In this document: positions 26,324 to 35,616 of the stretch, one piece after another
Position numbering within the stretch: position 1 is the stretch's first letter
Layout: each line of letters begins with the position of its first letter
Assembly (NCBI RefSeq): GCF_013304825.1
Contig: NZ_JAAWUO010000007.1
Coordinates: 62,001 to 126,000 of the forward strand
Origin: Blautia schinkii
Lineage (GTDB): Bacteria; Bacillota; Clostridia; Lachnospirales; Lachnospiraceae
DNA: 64,000 bases
Reading direction: 5' to 3'
The notes under the pieces: model-generated
The model's input: only the letters and a program-made list of their open reading frames with translations
Told to the model about the DNA's origin: nothing
Database searches by the model: none
Program-made: the position numbers and the translations under genes

Positions 26324-27091
26324 ATGGATCCTGTCTTAAAAGTACGGGATGTGTGTCTTTCCTATCACACCTTATCCGGCGAGACACCCGCCCTTTCCCA
26401 TATATCCTTTGACCTGATGCCTGGTGAATTCCTGTCCATTGTAGGACCTTCCGGCTGCGGAAAATCCACCCTTCTTAACCTTATCGCCGGCCTGATCGAA
26501 CCTGAATGCGGCTCCATCACTCTAAAGGGAAAAACAGTTTCTTCCGGCAGTACGTCTGTTGGATACATGCTCCAGAAGGACCATCTTCTGGAATGGCGCA
26601 GCATCTATAAAAACATCCTCCTTGGCCTTGAGATCCGTGGAGAACTCACCCCTGAAAAGCTTGCACACGCAGAAGAGCTTCTTCACACCTACGGTCTTGA
26701 CCGCTTTCGGGATGCCAGGCCTTCCCAGCTTTCCGGCGGTATGCGCCAGCGCGCAGCACTGATCCGCACCCTTGTGCTGGAGCCTGAACTTTTACTTTTG
26801 GATGAGCCCTTTTCTGCGCTGGATTACCAGACACGGCTGAATGTCAGTGACGACATCGGAAAAATCCTCAAAAGCTCAGGCAAGCCTGCCATTCTGGTGA
26901 CGCATGATATCTCTGAGGCTATCAGCATGGCTGACCAGGTGCTGGTTCTTTCCGCCCGTCCTGCCACAGTTCAAAAAGTAGTGGATATCCATCTTTCTGT
27001 GGAAAAACGTACCCCTCTGACTTCCCGGAATGCTCCTGATTTCAAAAAATATTTCAATCTTATATGGAAGGAGCTGAACAAAAATGCCTGA
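26324..27091 (+). CDS. ABC transporter ATP-binding protein, NitT/TauT (SsuB/ThiZ) type
   Basis: A 255-residue ATPase. The Walker A is GPSGCGKST (about residues 42-50), the Q-loop is YMLQKDHLLEW, the signature LSGGMRQRAALIRTL, the Walker B LLLLDEPFSALDY, and the H-loop VTHD. Sequence type is that of nitrate/sulfonate/thiamine-precursor importers. SD CGGAGG precedes the ATG at 26324. Eight bases overlap the permease gene. No solute-binding protein gene is adjacent, so the substrate cannot be read from context. Confidence 0.92.
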   Translation: MDPVLKVRDVCLSYHTLSGETPALSHISFDLMPGEFLSIVGPSGCGKSTLLNLIAGLIEPECGSITLKGKTVSSGSTSVGYMLQKDHLLEWRSIYKNILLGLEIRGELTPEKLAHAEELLHTYGLDRFRDARPSQLSGGMRQRAALIRTLVLEPELLLLDEPFSALDYQTRLNVSDDIGKILKSSGKPAILVTHDISEAISMADQVLVLSARPATVQKVVDIHLSVEKRTPLTSRNAPDFKKYFNLIWKELNKNA

Positions 27092-27878
27092 AATTTCCAC
27101 CCGACAGAAACAATATCTATCCCAGAAGAAAAAAGAAAAACACCTGATTTTTGCAGCGCGCATCCTTATCTTTGTCCTGTTTATGGGACTCTGGGAAGTG
27201 TCCGCCGCACGCGGATGGATCGACTCTTTTATTTTCAGCAGTCCATCCCTGATTGCAAAAACCTTCCTCACCATGTGCAGGGATCAGTCGCTTTTTTTCC
27301 ATATTGCAGTTACGCTGACAGAGACTCTTGTCAGTTTCTTTTTTGTTGTGCTCCTGGGTGTGGGAACCGCAGTCCTTCTCTGGTGCTCTCCACGGACTTC
27401 CCTGGTTCTGGAACCTTATCTTGTGGTTCTCAACAGTCTGCCGAAATCAGCTCTTGCGCCGCTTCTTATTGTATGGCTCGGTGCCAATGAACGTACCATC
27501 GTTGTAGCCGGTATATCCGTTGCCATCTTTGGCTCCATCATCAATCTGTATTCCGGTTTCTGCCAGGCTGATCCGGATAAACTGAAACTGATCGAAACTC
27601 TTGGCGGACATAAAAAAGAGAAGCTGACAAAAATCGTTCTGCCAGCTTCTGTTCCTCTGATCTTAAGTGTTATGAAGGTAAATATCGGCCTTTGTCTGGT
27701 TGGCGTGATCATCGGCGAATTCATCGGTGCCAGAAGAGGCCTTGGATATCTTATTATCTACGGCAGCCAGACCTTTAAGCTCACCTGGGTGCTGATGTCC
27801 ATTGTGATCCTGTGCATCATTGCTATGGGTCTGTACGCAGTGCTGAACCTTGTAGAAAAGAGTGTTCAAAAGAAATAA
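27084..27878 (+). CDS. ABC transporter permease, NitT/TauT type
   Basis: A 264-residue permease with about six membrane helices. The EAA loop that docks the ATPase is at about residues 170-192 (IETLGGHKKEKLTKIVLPAS). RRGLGYLI near the C-terminus is typical of the SsuC/TauC/ThiX group. It is coupled by overlap to the ATPase gene. The pair lacks a solute-binding protein nearby; a distant or lipid-anchored binding protein would be needed for import. Confidence 0.92.
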   Translation: MPEISTRQKQYLSQKKKEKHLIFAARILIFVLFMGLWEVSAARGWIDSFIFSSPSLIAKTFLTMCRDQSLFFHIAVTLTETLVSFFFVVLLGVGTAVLLWCSPRTSLVLEPYLVVLNSLPKSALAPLLIVWLGANERTIVVAGISVAIFGSIINLYSGFCQADPDKLKLIETLGGHKKEKLTKIVLPASVPLILSVMKVNIGLCLVGVIIGEFIGARRGLGYLIIYGSQTFKLTWVLMSIVILCIIAMGLYAVLNLVEKSVQKK

Positions 27879-27903
27879 TGAACCTCTTATTGTCACTGGT
27901 TAA

Positions 27904-27940
27904 AACAGCCAAAAGCAGCTTTGCCTCGCTTTTGGCTGTT
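27904..27940. terminator. Bidirectional terminator
   Basis: A 13-bp perfect stem AACAGCCAAAAGC (27904-27916) with 27928-27940, loop of 11. It lies between convergent genes. Confidence 0.85.
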
Positions 27941-27943
27941 ATC

Positions 27944-28597
27944 TTAATGCATGTGGAAATTTTTTCCCCGGAGAGGCAAGCCTGCAATCTCTGCCAGACG
28001 TTTGATTCCTACGTCAGCAATGGATACTGCACTTTCCACGTGATTGAAATCCGTTGCACTGTAATCAAAGAGAATGTTTCCTTCTGCTTCAAACTCCTCA
28101 TCACGATCCCAGAAAAAGAACCGCAGTGGAATGCACTGGAACGCTTTGATCTCATAGCCCACATCTCCCTGAGGAAGTCCTTTTCCTCCAAGTTTTATAA
28201 AAGCTTCCCGCAGCTCCTTCGCATGGCCGGAAAATGTTGCACTGAACACATCCGTCTCACCGATCTTGTATGCTGGTGCAAAAGGCCTGGCATTGCGAAG
28301 ATCTGCAAAAGGAACCCACCTGTCCATAAAAAAAGCGCCTTCTTTTGCGTAGCCAAGGAGTGTATAAATATTTAGCATCTCCGTTGTGCCCGGCTCCTGA
28401 TCCCCATCCAGGCTGCAGATACTTCCATCCTTTTCACTGATCCCATATTTTCGTCCAAAATGCTCTATCGTCAGATATCCTTTTTCTTCTTTCAGCTCAG
28501 GAACCCGTCTTAACAGATCCTTCCGATCCATCTGCATAAATTTATCCGCCCATTCCATGCAGAGCTTCACATAGTTGGAAATTTTTTCTTCCTGCAT
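27944..28597 (-). CDS. DUF3786 protein
   Basis: A 217-residue soluble protein of the DUF3786 family. Recognisable segments are GQ-free YGISEKDG, EMLNIYTLLGYAKEG, the central FWDRDEEFEAEGNILFDYSATDF, and HVESAVSIADVGIKRLAE. The family is frequent in strict anaerobes and is sometimes found with corrinoid proteins; its function is unknown. The frame allows a GTG at 28600, but GGGAGGAA spacing favours the ATG at 28597. Confidence 0.85.
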   Translation of the reverse strand: MQEEKISNYVKLCMEWADKFMQMDRKDLLRRVPELKEEKGYLTIEHFGRKYGISEKDGSICSLDGDQEPGTTEMLNIYTLLGYAKEGAFFMDRWVPFADLRNARPFAPAYKIGETDVFSATFSGHAKELREAFIKLGGKGLPQGDVGYEIKAFQCIPLRFFFWDRDEEFEAEGNILFDYSATDFNHVESAVSIADVGIKRLAEIAGLPLRGKNFHMH

Positions 28598-28923
28598 CAC
28601 ATTTCCTCCCGAAGTATTTTGTTATATTTTACGTTGTTTTTTTCAGAATACACTTTTTCCCTCTTATGCACAAGCATATCCGGACCTGAATGTTTCTGAT
28701 TTTTCTCCGGCATTGTGGACTGACTTTGTATGTTTCGTTCTTATCCGACAAATCATGCCATGAATTTTACTTATCTGCTAAAAATTTTAACACAAAAATA
28801 ACGTTTTTTTGCACAAAAAACTAGATTTCCATTTCAAAAAGGTGTATAATATGAACAAAGTTTATCGTTTTAATGGTTAATTTTTTCCTGGCGGTAAACA
28901 AGAAATGAAAGTGAGGATTCGCC
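28598..28923. other. Divergent intergenic region before glgC
   Basis: There is no gene here. It is AT-rich and contains a consensus TATAAT at 28845-28850, a likely glgC -10 with only a weak -35 (TAGATT at 28822-28827). The glgC SD is GTGAGGATT. I see no riboswitch-like structure. Confidence 0.5.
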
Positions 28924-30063
28924 ATGAAACAAAACAGTATGTTAGCAATGATCCTGGCCGGTGGAAGAGGAAGTCGTCTTCACGAGTTGACGAATAAAGT
29001 TGCCAAGCCAGCCGTTGGTTATGGCGGTAAATACCGTATCGTAGATTTTCCGCTCAGTAACTGTGCCAACAGTGGCATTGATGTCGTAGGTGTACTGACA
29101 CAGTATGAATCAGTTTTACTGAACAGCTATGTAGCAGCCGGTGGCCGCTGGGGCCTTGATGCCAAGGACAGCGGAGTTTATGTACTTCCTCCACGTGAGA
29201 AGGCTGATGCCGGTCTGGATGTATACCGTGGAACAGCTGATGCGATCTCTCAGAATATTGATTTCATCGACTCACAGAACCCGGAATACCTTCTGATCCT
29301 TTCCGGTGACCACATCTATAAGATGAATTATGCAAAGATGCTTGATGACCATATCCAACATAAGGCAGATGCGACTATTGCAGTTATCGAGGTTCCCATG
29401 AAGGAAGCCAGCCGTTTCGGTATCATGAACACCGGTGAAGATGACCGCATCGTGGAATTTGAAGAGAAACCGGAACACCCGAAGAGCAATCTTGCCTCCA
29501 TGGGTATCTACATATTCAACTGGAAGCTTCTGCGCAAGCTCCTGCTGGCAGATATCAAAAATCCAGATTCCAATCACGATTTCGGTAAAGACATCATCCC
29601 TACACTCCTAGCACAGGATAAGGCACTCTACGCCTACAAGTTCAAAGGCTACTGGAAGGATGTAGGAACCATTGATTCCCTCTGGGAAGCAAACATGGAT
29701 CTTCTCAGTCCAAACAGTGAACTGGATCTTAACGATCCTACCTGGAAGATCTACACTGAGGATGCTACATCTCTTCCACAGTATATCTGTGATACCGCTG
29801 TGATCAACACTGCTTTCATCACTCAGGGCTGTGTTGTGGAGGGTGAGATCACCAACTCTGTACTTTTCACAGGCGTCAAGGTCGGTCCTGGTGCCAAGAT
29901 CATCGACAGTGTCCTGATGCCGGGTGTTGTTGTCGAGGCAGGTGCCGTTGTCCAGCGTGCTCTCGTTGCAGGCGGAGTCGTGATCGGTGCCAACGCTCGT
30001 GTCGGTTCCAAGGACAGTGAGCACATCGAACTTGTATCAAAACGTGTAAAGGGGGCTGAGTAA
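28924..30063 (+). CDS. glgC: Glucose-1-phosphate adenylyltransferase, catalytic subunit
   Basis: A 379-residue ADP-glucose pyrophosphorylase, the committing step of glycogen synthesis. The N-terminal nucleotidyltransferase domain shows [26 protein letters not shown], and [10 protein letters not shown]. The catalytic region continues with [13 protein letters not shown]-terminal beta-helix holds hexapeptide repeats (about residues 290-370). It is followed 1 bp later by glgD, and the two subunits form a mixed enzyme in Bacillus and clostridial relatives. Confidence 0.96.
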   Translation: MKQNSMLAMILAGGRGSRLHELTNKVAKPAVGYGGKYRIVDFPLSNCANSGIDVVGVLTQYESVLLNSYVAAGGRWGLDAKDSGVYVLPPREKADAGLDVYRGTADAISQNIDFIDSQNPEYLLILSGDHIYKMNYAKMLDDHIQHKADATIAVIEVPMKEASRFGIMNTGEDDRIVEFEEKPEHPKSNLASMGIYIFNWKLLRKLLLADIKNPDSNHDFGKDIIPTLLAQDKALYAYKFKGYWKDVGTIDSLWEANMDLLSPNSELDLNDPTWKIYTEDATSLPQYICDTAVINTAFITQGCVVEGEITNSVLFTGVKVGPGAKIIDSVLMPGVVVEAGAVVQRALVAGGVVIGANARVGSKDSEHIELVSKRVKGAE

Positions 30064-30064
30064 T

Positions 30065-31186
30065 ATGTTTAAAGCATTTGGAATCGTGAATTCCTCAGAA
30101 AGAAATATCCATGTGGAGGGGCTTCAGGACTACCGTGCGATCGGCGCCTTTTCATTTCTCGGAAGATATCGTGTCATCGACTTCCCGATCTCAAATATGA
30201 CCAACAGCGGGATCGAGTACATTCAGGTCTATGTAAAGAACAAACCCCGTTCTCTTGTGGAACATCTCGGAACCGGACGTCACTACAACATCAACTCCAA
30301 GAGCGGTAATCTCCAGATCCTCTTTTCAGAGCATTCCGGAGTCAACGATATCTATAACACCGATATCGACAACTACTACTCCAATCTGGAGTGCATCGAA
30401 GCAGTTCATTATCCGTATGTTGTTATCGCTCCGAATTACATGATCTACACCACCGACTACTCCAAGCTGATCGATGCCCATATCGAATCCGGCGCGGATG
30501 TGACCATGCTTTATCATTCCGTTGATAATGCCAAGGAGAACCATCTGAACTGCCACATCCTGAACCTGAACCGTCAGAAGGGTGTTCTCTCCATTGAGCA
30601 CAACCACGGCAATGCAAAGAACCGCAACATTTTCATGGATACCTACGTAATGAGCAAGGAGCTTTTCATCAGCCTCATCCATAAGGCAAAAGAGATTTCC
30701 TCTCTTTATACCCTTGCAGACGTGATCAATGCCGGTTGCAGAGACGGTGAGCTGGATGTGCGTGGTATATCTCATCGCGGATATTTTGCATCGATCACTG
30801 ATTTCAAGAGCTATCACGATGCAAATATGGATCTGATCGACTACAAAACTGCAACGGATCTTTTCCATGATAACTGGCCGATCTATACACGCACCAACAA
30901 CTCCTGTCCGACCCATTATTTTGACACAGCTAATGTTTCCAACTCCGTTATCTCCAACGGCTCCATGATCGAGGGAACTGTAGAGAATTCCATTGTCGGA
31001 CGTGGCTGTACCATCAAAAAGGGCGCTGTTATCAAGAACTGTGTCGTTCTTGCGGACTGCACCATCGGTGAGAATGTCCATATCGAAAATCTGGTCGTAG
31101 ACAAGCATGCCAAGATCACACATGCCAAGGAGATCATCAGTCCTGCTGATGAGCCTGGCTACATCAAACGTAACGATACACTGTAA
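30065..31186 (+). CDS. glgD: GlgD, regulatory/non-catalytic subunit of ADP-glucose pyrophosphorylase
   Basis: A 373-residue homologue of GlgC that lacks the GGxGxRL nucleotide loop at its N-terminus (MFKAFGIVNSSERNIHVEGL). It keeps the GRYRVIDFPISNM segment and the C-terminal beta-helix. This is the GlgD type, which by family knowledge enhances or tunes GlgC. glgC and glgD form an operon closed by the terminator at 31201-31237. No other glg gene is in the window. Confidence 0.94.
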   Translation: MFKAFGIVNSSERNIHVEGLQDYRAIGAFSFLGRYRVIDFPISNMTNSGIEYIQVYVKNKPRSLVEHLGTGRHYNINSKSGNLQILFSEHSGVNDIYNTDIDNYYSNLECIEAVHYPYVVIAPNYMIYTTDYSKLIDAHIESGADVTMLYHSVDNAKENHLNCHILNLNRQKGVLSIEHNHGNAKNRNIFMDTYVMSKELFISLIHKAKEISSLYTLADVINAGCRDGELDVRGISHRGYFASITDFKSYHDANMDLIDYKTATDLFHDNWPIYTRTNNSCPTHYFDTANVSNSVISNGSMIEGTVENSIVGRGCTIKKGAVIKNCVVLADCTIGENVHIENLVVDKHAKITHAKEIISPADEPGYIKRNDTL

Positions 31187-31200
31187 TATTCATATATAAT

Positions 31201-31237
31201 AAGGCCTCCGGTTCCTGTGTTACGAACCGGAGGCCTT
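31201..31237. terminator. Bidirectional terminator after glgD
   Basis: A 14-bp perfect stem AAGGCCTCCGGTTC (31201-31214) with 31224-31237 and A/T runs on both sides. It serves glgCD and the convergent gene at 31273. Confidence 0.92.
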
Positions 31238-31272
31238 ATTTATCTCTGTACTCAGCTAAGCATATGGATCCG

Positions 31273-31983
31273 TCATTTCAGAACAGACTGGATCCATTTC
31301 AACGCATTATCCTTATTCTTCACATTACCCGGAAGGCAGATGCACACCGGATCATATCTCAGGCCAAATTCCTCTGCAACACTACTGTTGCCGTCAAGCT
31401 CCAGATGCTGATCATCCACAGCGCCCAGAGACTCAAACACCTCATCTCCAAATGTTTCCCTGAGATCTGCATACATTCCGCTGTCTTTCTCATGTTCATA
31501 GAGTTCCTTCGGCATGATCAGGACATCAACGGTAGCACTCTGGATTTCCGTCACATATGCGATCCTGGCATAGTAATCAAAATCCTCTCCTGTCTCGTCC
31601 GTCATCAGATTCTGCGCCACACTGACTTCTGCATATTTATCCTCTGTTCCCAGTGTCTTCAGAGCATCCTCTTCCACCTTCTCAGAGTCAAAATTCCCTG
31701 CATTCACCACTGCAATGGAAAGCACCGTCTTCATCTGTGCGTGACGATAAATATTCACTCCCAGACAGACTCCGCCAATGGCAAGAAGCACGCACAGCAT
31801 ATGTATCTTATAATACATCCAGATATACTGAATCTTCTTACCTGTTCCCATTCCCTTCAGTTTCTCTTTTTCGATCCGGCGGCGTTCCTTCTTCGTCAGA
31901 TCAGTTTCGTTGGGCATCTCCGGATTCAGTACACTCTCATCGTGTCCGTCACTGCCGGCCTCCGCTCTGTTTTGTAAATCCAT
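31273..31983 (-). CDS. Single-pass membrane protein of unknown function
   Basis: A 236-residue protein that I do not recognise. Residues 1-52 are hydrophilic, with a basic stretch KKERRRIEKEKLKG. One membrane helix spans about residues 57-77 (YKIHMLCVLLAIGGVCLGV). The remaining 155 residues are acidic and probably outside the cell. The SVAQNLMTDETGEDFDYYARIAYVTEIQSATVDVLIMPKELYE region suggests a folded periplasmic-binding-like or accessory domain. Single gene. Confidence 0.75.
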   Translation of the reverse strand: MDLQNRAEAGSDGHDESVLNPEMPNETDLTKKERRRIEKEKLKGMGTGKKIQYIWMYYKIHMLCVLLAIGGVCLGVNIYRHAQMKTVLSIAVVNAGNFDSEKVEEDALKTLGTEDKYAEVSVAQNLMTDETGEDFDYYARIAYVTEIQSATVDVLIMPKELYEHEKDSGMYADLRETFGDEVFESLGAVDDQHLELDGNSSVAEEFGLRYDPVCICLPGNVKNKDNALKWIQSVLK

Positions 31984-32153
31984 AAAAATCTCCTTTGTCT
32001 TTCATGTCTCAGTATTTTTTATCCTGAAGCGGGATATTCCAGTCGCTTTCCCCGCATCCTCCGGGTGGATGCTGCGACTTATCAATAAAGGATATTTTAG
32101 CATATTTTGGTACAAAATCACAGCGCATAAATATGAAAATACCATAAACTCTT

Positions 32154-33152
32154 CTATTTCCGACAGATCCTCATTCCATATCCATACATTACCGCCACAG
32201 CAGTCACAAGAATACAGACCATCACCGGTCTCATCCACAGATATAAAAGATTTTTCTCAATTCCAGCTGCCACAGCCACATCCTTCAGGATATCAGCCAC
32301 GCAGAGATGAAACAGATAAATAAAAAACGCATATTTCTGTCCGATGGCTGCCGGAAGCTCGGGCACTTTCCGATTCTTTCCCATGATTGCAATGAGAAAA
32401 AGGCCAACAGCCATAAATACTGAACCCAGAAACAATTCCAGTTTGCCAAAATACCGGTATTCCAGCAGACTTGCGATCCCGCCGCCAGCTACCATGCCAT
32501 ACAAAAGAAACACTTTTTTTCCGGCAAACCAGGCTTCCAGCTTTTCCTGATGTCTGTGTATCAGATGTCCCAACATAAAAAACGGAAATCCGGTAAACAG
32601 ATAGTTTCGAAACTGCATAACACGGAAATGCTTTTCCGGGAACAGGAAGGTCGAAAATTCCTCCATTCCAAAATGGATCAGAAGAAGCACCGGTATCAGA
32701 ACATATGCCTGCTTACAAATCCGGAATCTTGCTGCCAGGGCAAAAAGAAGATAACAATAGAGCAGTGCCGGGAGAAACCACAGATGCCATTTCACCTGAG
32801 AGCTGTTATTATATAGAAGAAACTGGCGGATATGTTCCCCCGAAACCAGGGCTTCCAGCCATTCCTTCTGGCTTGCTCCGTCGATGTAATTCTGGATCAG
32901 CTCCCACAGACAGCAGACCGGAAATGCCACAAGCATCAGCTTCAGAACATGCCGGATCTTTTTTCCGGTTCTTATAAATTCCGTATCATCGCCACGGAAA
33001 CAAAAATATCCGGATACCATAAAAAACACAGGTACTGCAAATCTGGCAAGTACATTGGCTATGATTCCGGCATTTCCCGGAAAATGGACGTGAAGAAGCA
33101 CAACTGCATAAGCACAGATCGCCTTTACCATATCCAGAGTACGGTTTCGCAT
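32154..33152 (-). CDS. Acyltransferase-3 family membrane protein
   Basis: A 332-residue protein with about ten membrane helices. The AT3 family N-terminus is visible: RNRTLDMVKAICAYAVVLLHVHF with the conserved histidine of the LLHVHF segment, then FAVPVFFMVSGYFC. AT3 enzymes O-acetylate cell-surface polysaccharides or peptidoglycan. It has no extra periplasmic domain. It is preceded by a consensus-like promoter at 33227-33255. Confidence 0.85.
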   Translation of the reverse strand: MRNRTLDMVKAICAYAVVLLHVHFPGNAGIIANVLARFAVPVFFMVSGYFCFRGDDTEFIRTGKKIRHVLKLMLVAFPVCCLWELIQNYIDGASQKEWLEALVSGEHIRQFLLYNNSSQVKWHLWFLPALLYCYLLFALAARFRICKQAYVLIPVLLLIHFGMEEFSTFLFPEKHFRVMQFRNYLFTGFPFFMLGHLIHRHQEKLEAWFAGKKVFLLYGMVAGGGIASLLEYRYFGKLELFLGSVFMAVGLFLIAIMGKNRKVPELPAAIGQKYAFFIYLFHLCVADILKDVAVAAGIEKNLLYLWMRPVMVCILVTAVAVMYGYGMRICRK

Positions 33153-33184
33153 AAAAATTACTCCTTTTTATATCGAACGCTTAT

Positions 33185-33255
33185 CCCGGAAATATGATTC
33201 CGGGGTTCCCTTTTTTTCGAAACGATATACTAACAAACCAGCAGAATTTTGTCAA
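33185..33255 (-). promoter_or_regulatory. Promoter and leader hairpin of the acyltransferase gene
   Basis: On the minus strand TTGACA (33250-33255), a 17-bp spacer and TAGTAT (33227-33232). The leader then holds a CCCGGAA/TTCCGGG hairpin (33185-33202). Confidence 0.65.
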
Positions 33256-33265
33256 TGCTGTTTTT

Positions 33266-33327
33266 CTCCTGTACGGTTTGCTCTTATACGTTTTACTCTT
33301 GTACGGCTTCCGGATCTGAATTATAAT
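33266..33327 (+). promoter_or_regulatory. Three 15-bp tandem repeats overlapping the promoter of the MerR-methyltransferase gene
   Basis: CTCCTGTACGGTTTG, CTCTTATACGTTTTA and CTCTTGTACGGCTTC follow one another without gaps at 33266-33310. The last contains the -35 TTGTAC (33299-33304), which is 17 bp from a consensus TATAAT (33322-33327). The phased repeats look like an operator for a regulator acting at this promoter. Confidence 0.65.
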
Positions 33328-33386
33328 TCTTTTATGACTTCTATGACAGGATGTTTGTTATTTCCTCAGAAAGGATTCTATTTTTT

Positions 33387-34568
33387 ATGAAAAAAGACGG
33401 CTACTATTCTTCCGGCGAATTTGCCCGCATGGCACACGTAACTCTGCGTACTGTCCGCTATTATGATAAACAGGATATCCTGAAACCCTCTCTCGTCACC
33501 GAATCCGGCGCACGTTTTTATACAGACGAGGATTTTGCAAGGCTTCAGCAGATCCTGCTGCTGAAATACCTTGGCTTTTCCCTGGATGATATCCGCGAAA
33601 TGACGATCGGCGATTCTGACTACCATTTTATGCTCAATTCCCTTAATATCCAGCTTCGTCTTGTCCGTGACCGGATTGAACAGATGCAGCTGGTGGAAAA
33701 AGCCATCCAGGATACAGCGCAGGTGATTCAGGAGCAGCACACCATCGACTGGAGCCAGATGCTGAACCTGATCCACCTTACAGGCATGGAAAAAAGTCTC
33801 AAAAACCAGTATCAGAATGCCACCAATATTTCCTCCAGGATCAACCTCCACAATCTGTACTCTCAGAACAAACAGGGCTGGTTCCCATGGATCTTCCAGC
33901 AATGTCATATCAGACCGGGACTTCGTATCCTGGAACTTGGCTGCGGTGACGGAACCTTATGGACTGAGAATCTTTCGCTGATCCCGGAAGATATTTCCAT
34001 TACACTTTCCGATATTTCCAGCGGGATGCTCCGAGATGCCAGACGAGCCATCGGTTCTTCTGATACCCGCTTTGCTTTCCGGGCTTTTGACTGCAAAAAG
34101 ATTCCTTACAAAGATGAAAGCTTTGATCTGGTGATTGCCAATCATGTACTTTTTTACTGTGATGATATCCCTGCTGTGCTGAAAGAGGTCTGCCGCGTGC
34201 TTTCCCCTGGAGGACATTTTCTCTGCAGTGCCTACGGGAAAGCCCATATGCAGGAAGTCAGCCAGCTTGTAGAAGATTTTGACGATCGAATCGTTCTCTC
34301 CGCTGATAAACTTTATGAACGTTTCGGAAGAGAAAACGGCAGGAAAATCCTGGATCCTTTTTTCCCGGATGCAAAATGGCACTCCTACGAAGATTTTCTC
34401 CTGGTCCAGGATGCAGAGCCACTGATTTCCTATGTTCTCTCCTGTCATGGCAATCAGAATCAATATATTCTTGACCACTACAAAGAATTCCGAGCCTTTG
34501 CCACAAAAAAAACTGCCAAAGGTTTCCGCATTACCAAGGATGCCGGCGTATTTCTTTGTGAAAAATAG
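33387..34568 (+). CDS. MerR-type regulator fused to a SAM-dependent methyltransferase
   Basis: A 393-residue fusion. Residues 1-72 are a MerR winged helix (GYYSSGEFARMAHVTLRTVR; YYDKQDILKPS). A coiled-coil helix follows (about 75-125). A linker (about 130-175) leads to a class I methyltransferase domain (about 180-300) with motif I ILELGCGDGTLW, DISSGMLRDAR, the FDLVIANHVLFY post-motif, and a C-terminal cap. In the family the methyltransferase part would act on a small molecule or be a SAM/ligand sensor. The start at 33387 follows AGAAAGGA; the codon at 33351 lacks an SD. Confidence 0.9.
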   Translation: MKKDGYYSSGEFARMAHVTLRTVRYYDKQDILKPSLVTESGARFYTDEDFARLQQILLLKYLGFSLDDIREMTIGDSDYHFMLNSLNIQLRLVRDRIEQMQLVEKAIQDTAQVIQEQHTIDWSQMLNLIHLTGMEKSLKNQYQNATNISSRINLHNLYSQNKQGWFPWIFQQCHIRPGLRILELGCGDGTLWTENLSLIPEDISITLSDISSGMLRDARRAIGSSDTRFAFRAFDCKKIPYKDESFDLVIANHVLFYCDDIPAVLKEVCRVLSPGGHFLCSAYGKAHMQEVSQLVEDFDDRIVLSADKLYERFGRENGRKILDPFFPDAKWHSYEDFLLVQDAEPLISYVLSCHGNQNQYILDHYKEFRAFATKKTAKGFRITKDAGVFLCEK

Positions 34569-34597
34569 ACAAAAATAAAAAATATGAAAAAAGTCTC

Positions 34598-34636
34598 TTG
34601 AAAGTGACCTTACGTCATCTTTTATAATGAGGTCAC
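34598..34636 (+). promoter_or_regulatory. rmlA promoter with 19-bp spacer inside an inverted repeat
   Basis: TTGAAA (34598-34603) and TATAAT (34623-34628) are 19 bp apart. A perfect inverted repeat GTGACCT (34604-34610) / AGGTCAC (34630-34636) brackets the spacer and -10. Long spacers with dyads are typical of MerR-activated promoters. Confidence 0.55.
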
Positions 34637-34691
34637 AGTAAAAAGTGCAGGTACGTCAATGCTGCACATCACAATGTAAAGGAGAAACGAT

Positions 34692-35588
34692 ATGAAAGGA
34701 ATTATTTTAGCAGGCGGCTCTGGAACACGTCTTTACCCGCTTACCATGGTAACATCCAAACAGCTTCTGCCGATCTTCGACAAACCGATGATCTACTATC
34801 CGATGTCCGTTCTTATGAACGCAGGCATCCGTGATATCCTGATCATTTCCACACCTCAGGATACACCAAGATTTGAGGAGCTTCTTGGAGATGGACATCA
34901 GTTCGGCGTAAACCTTACTTATGCTGTACAGCCAAGCCCGGACGGACTGGCTCAGGCTTTCATCATCGGTGAGGAATTCATCGGCAATGACACAGTATGC
35001 ATGGTTCTTGGCGACAACATTTTTGCAGGACACGGCCTTAAAAAACGCCTGAAAGCAGCTGTTGACAATGCTGAATCAGGCAAGGGTGCTACTGTTTTCG
35101 GATACTATGTAGATGATCCGGAGCGTTTCGGAATCGTAGAATTTGACCGGAACGGAAAAGCTGTTTCCATTGAAGAGAAACCGGCACAGCCGAAAAGCAA
35201 CTACTGCGTAACAGGTCTTTACTTCTACGACAACAAAGTTGTTGAGTATGCAAAGAATCTGAAACCAAGTGCAAGAGGCGAGCTTGAGATCACAGACCTG
35301 AACCGCATTTATCTTGAGAAAGGTCAGCTGAATGTTGAGCTTCTGGGACAGGGATTTACATGGCTGGATACCGGTACACATGAAAGCCTTGTTGAGGCAA
35401 CTAACTTCGTAAAAACCATGGAGCAGCATCAGCACCGTAAGATCGCGTGCCTTGAGGAGATCGCATACTTAAATGGCTGGATCACAAAGGATGATGTTCT
35501 CAAGGTTTATGAAATCCTCAAGAAAAACCAGTATGGACAGTATCTGAAGGATGTTCTGGATGGCAAATATCTGGACGCACTTCACTGA
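34692..35588 (+). CDS. rfbA: Glucose-1-phosphate thymidylyltransferase
   Basis: A 298-residue RmlA. It makes dTDP-glucose from glucose-1-phosphate and dTTP. Signature segments are [14 protein letters not shown], the acceptor loop [32 protein letters not shown], and [11 protein letters not shown]. Length matches the family. First gene of rmlA-rmlB-rmlD. SD AAAGGAGAAACG before the ATG. Confidence 0.97.
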   Translation: MKGIILAGGSGTRLYPLTMVTSKQLLPIFDKPMIYYPMSVLMNAGIRDILIISTPQDTPRFEELLGDGHQFGVNLTYAVQPSPDGLAQAFIIGEEFIGNDTVCMVLGDNIFAGHGLKKRLKAAVDNAESGKGATVFGYYVDDPERFGIVEFDRNGKAVSIEEKPAQPKSNYCVTGLYFYDNKVVEYAKNLKPSARGELEITDLNRIYLEKGQLNVELLGQGFTWLDTGTHESLVEATNFVKTMEQHQHRKIACLEEIAYLNGWITKDDVLKVYEILKKNQYGQYLKDVLDGKYLDALH

Positions 35589-35616
35589 ATAATATTATAA
35601 AAGGAGATTTTTTCAC

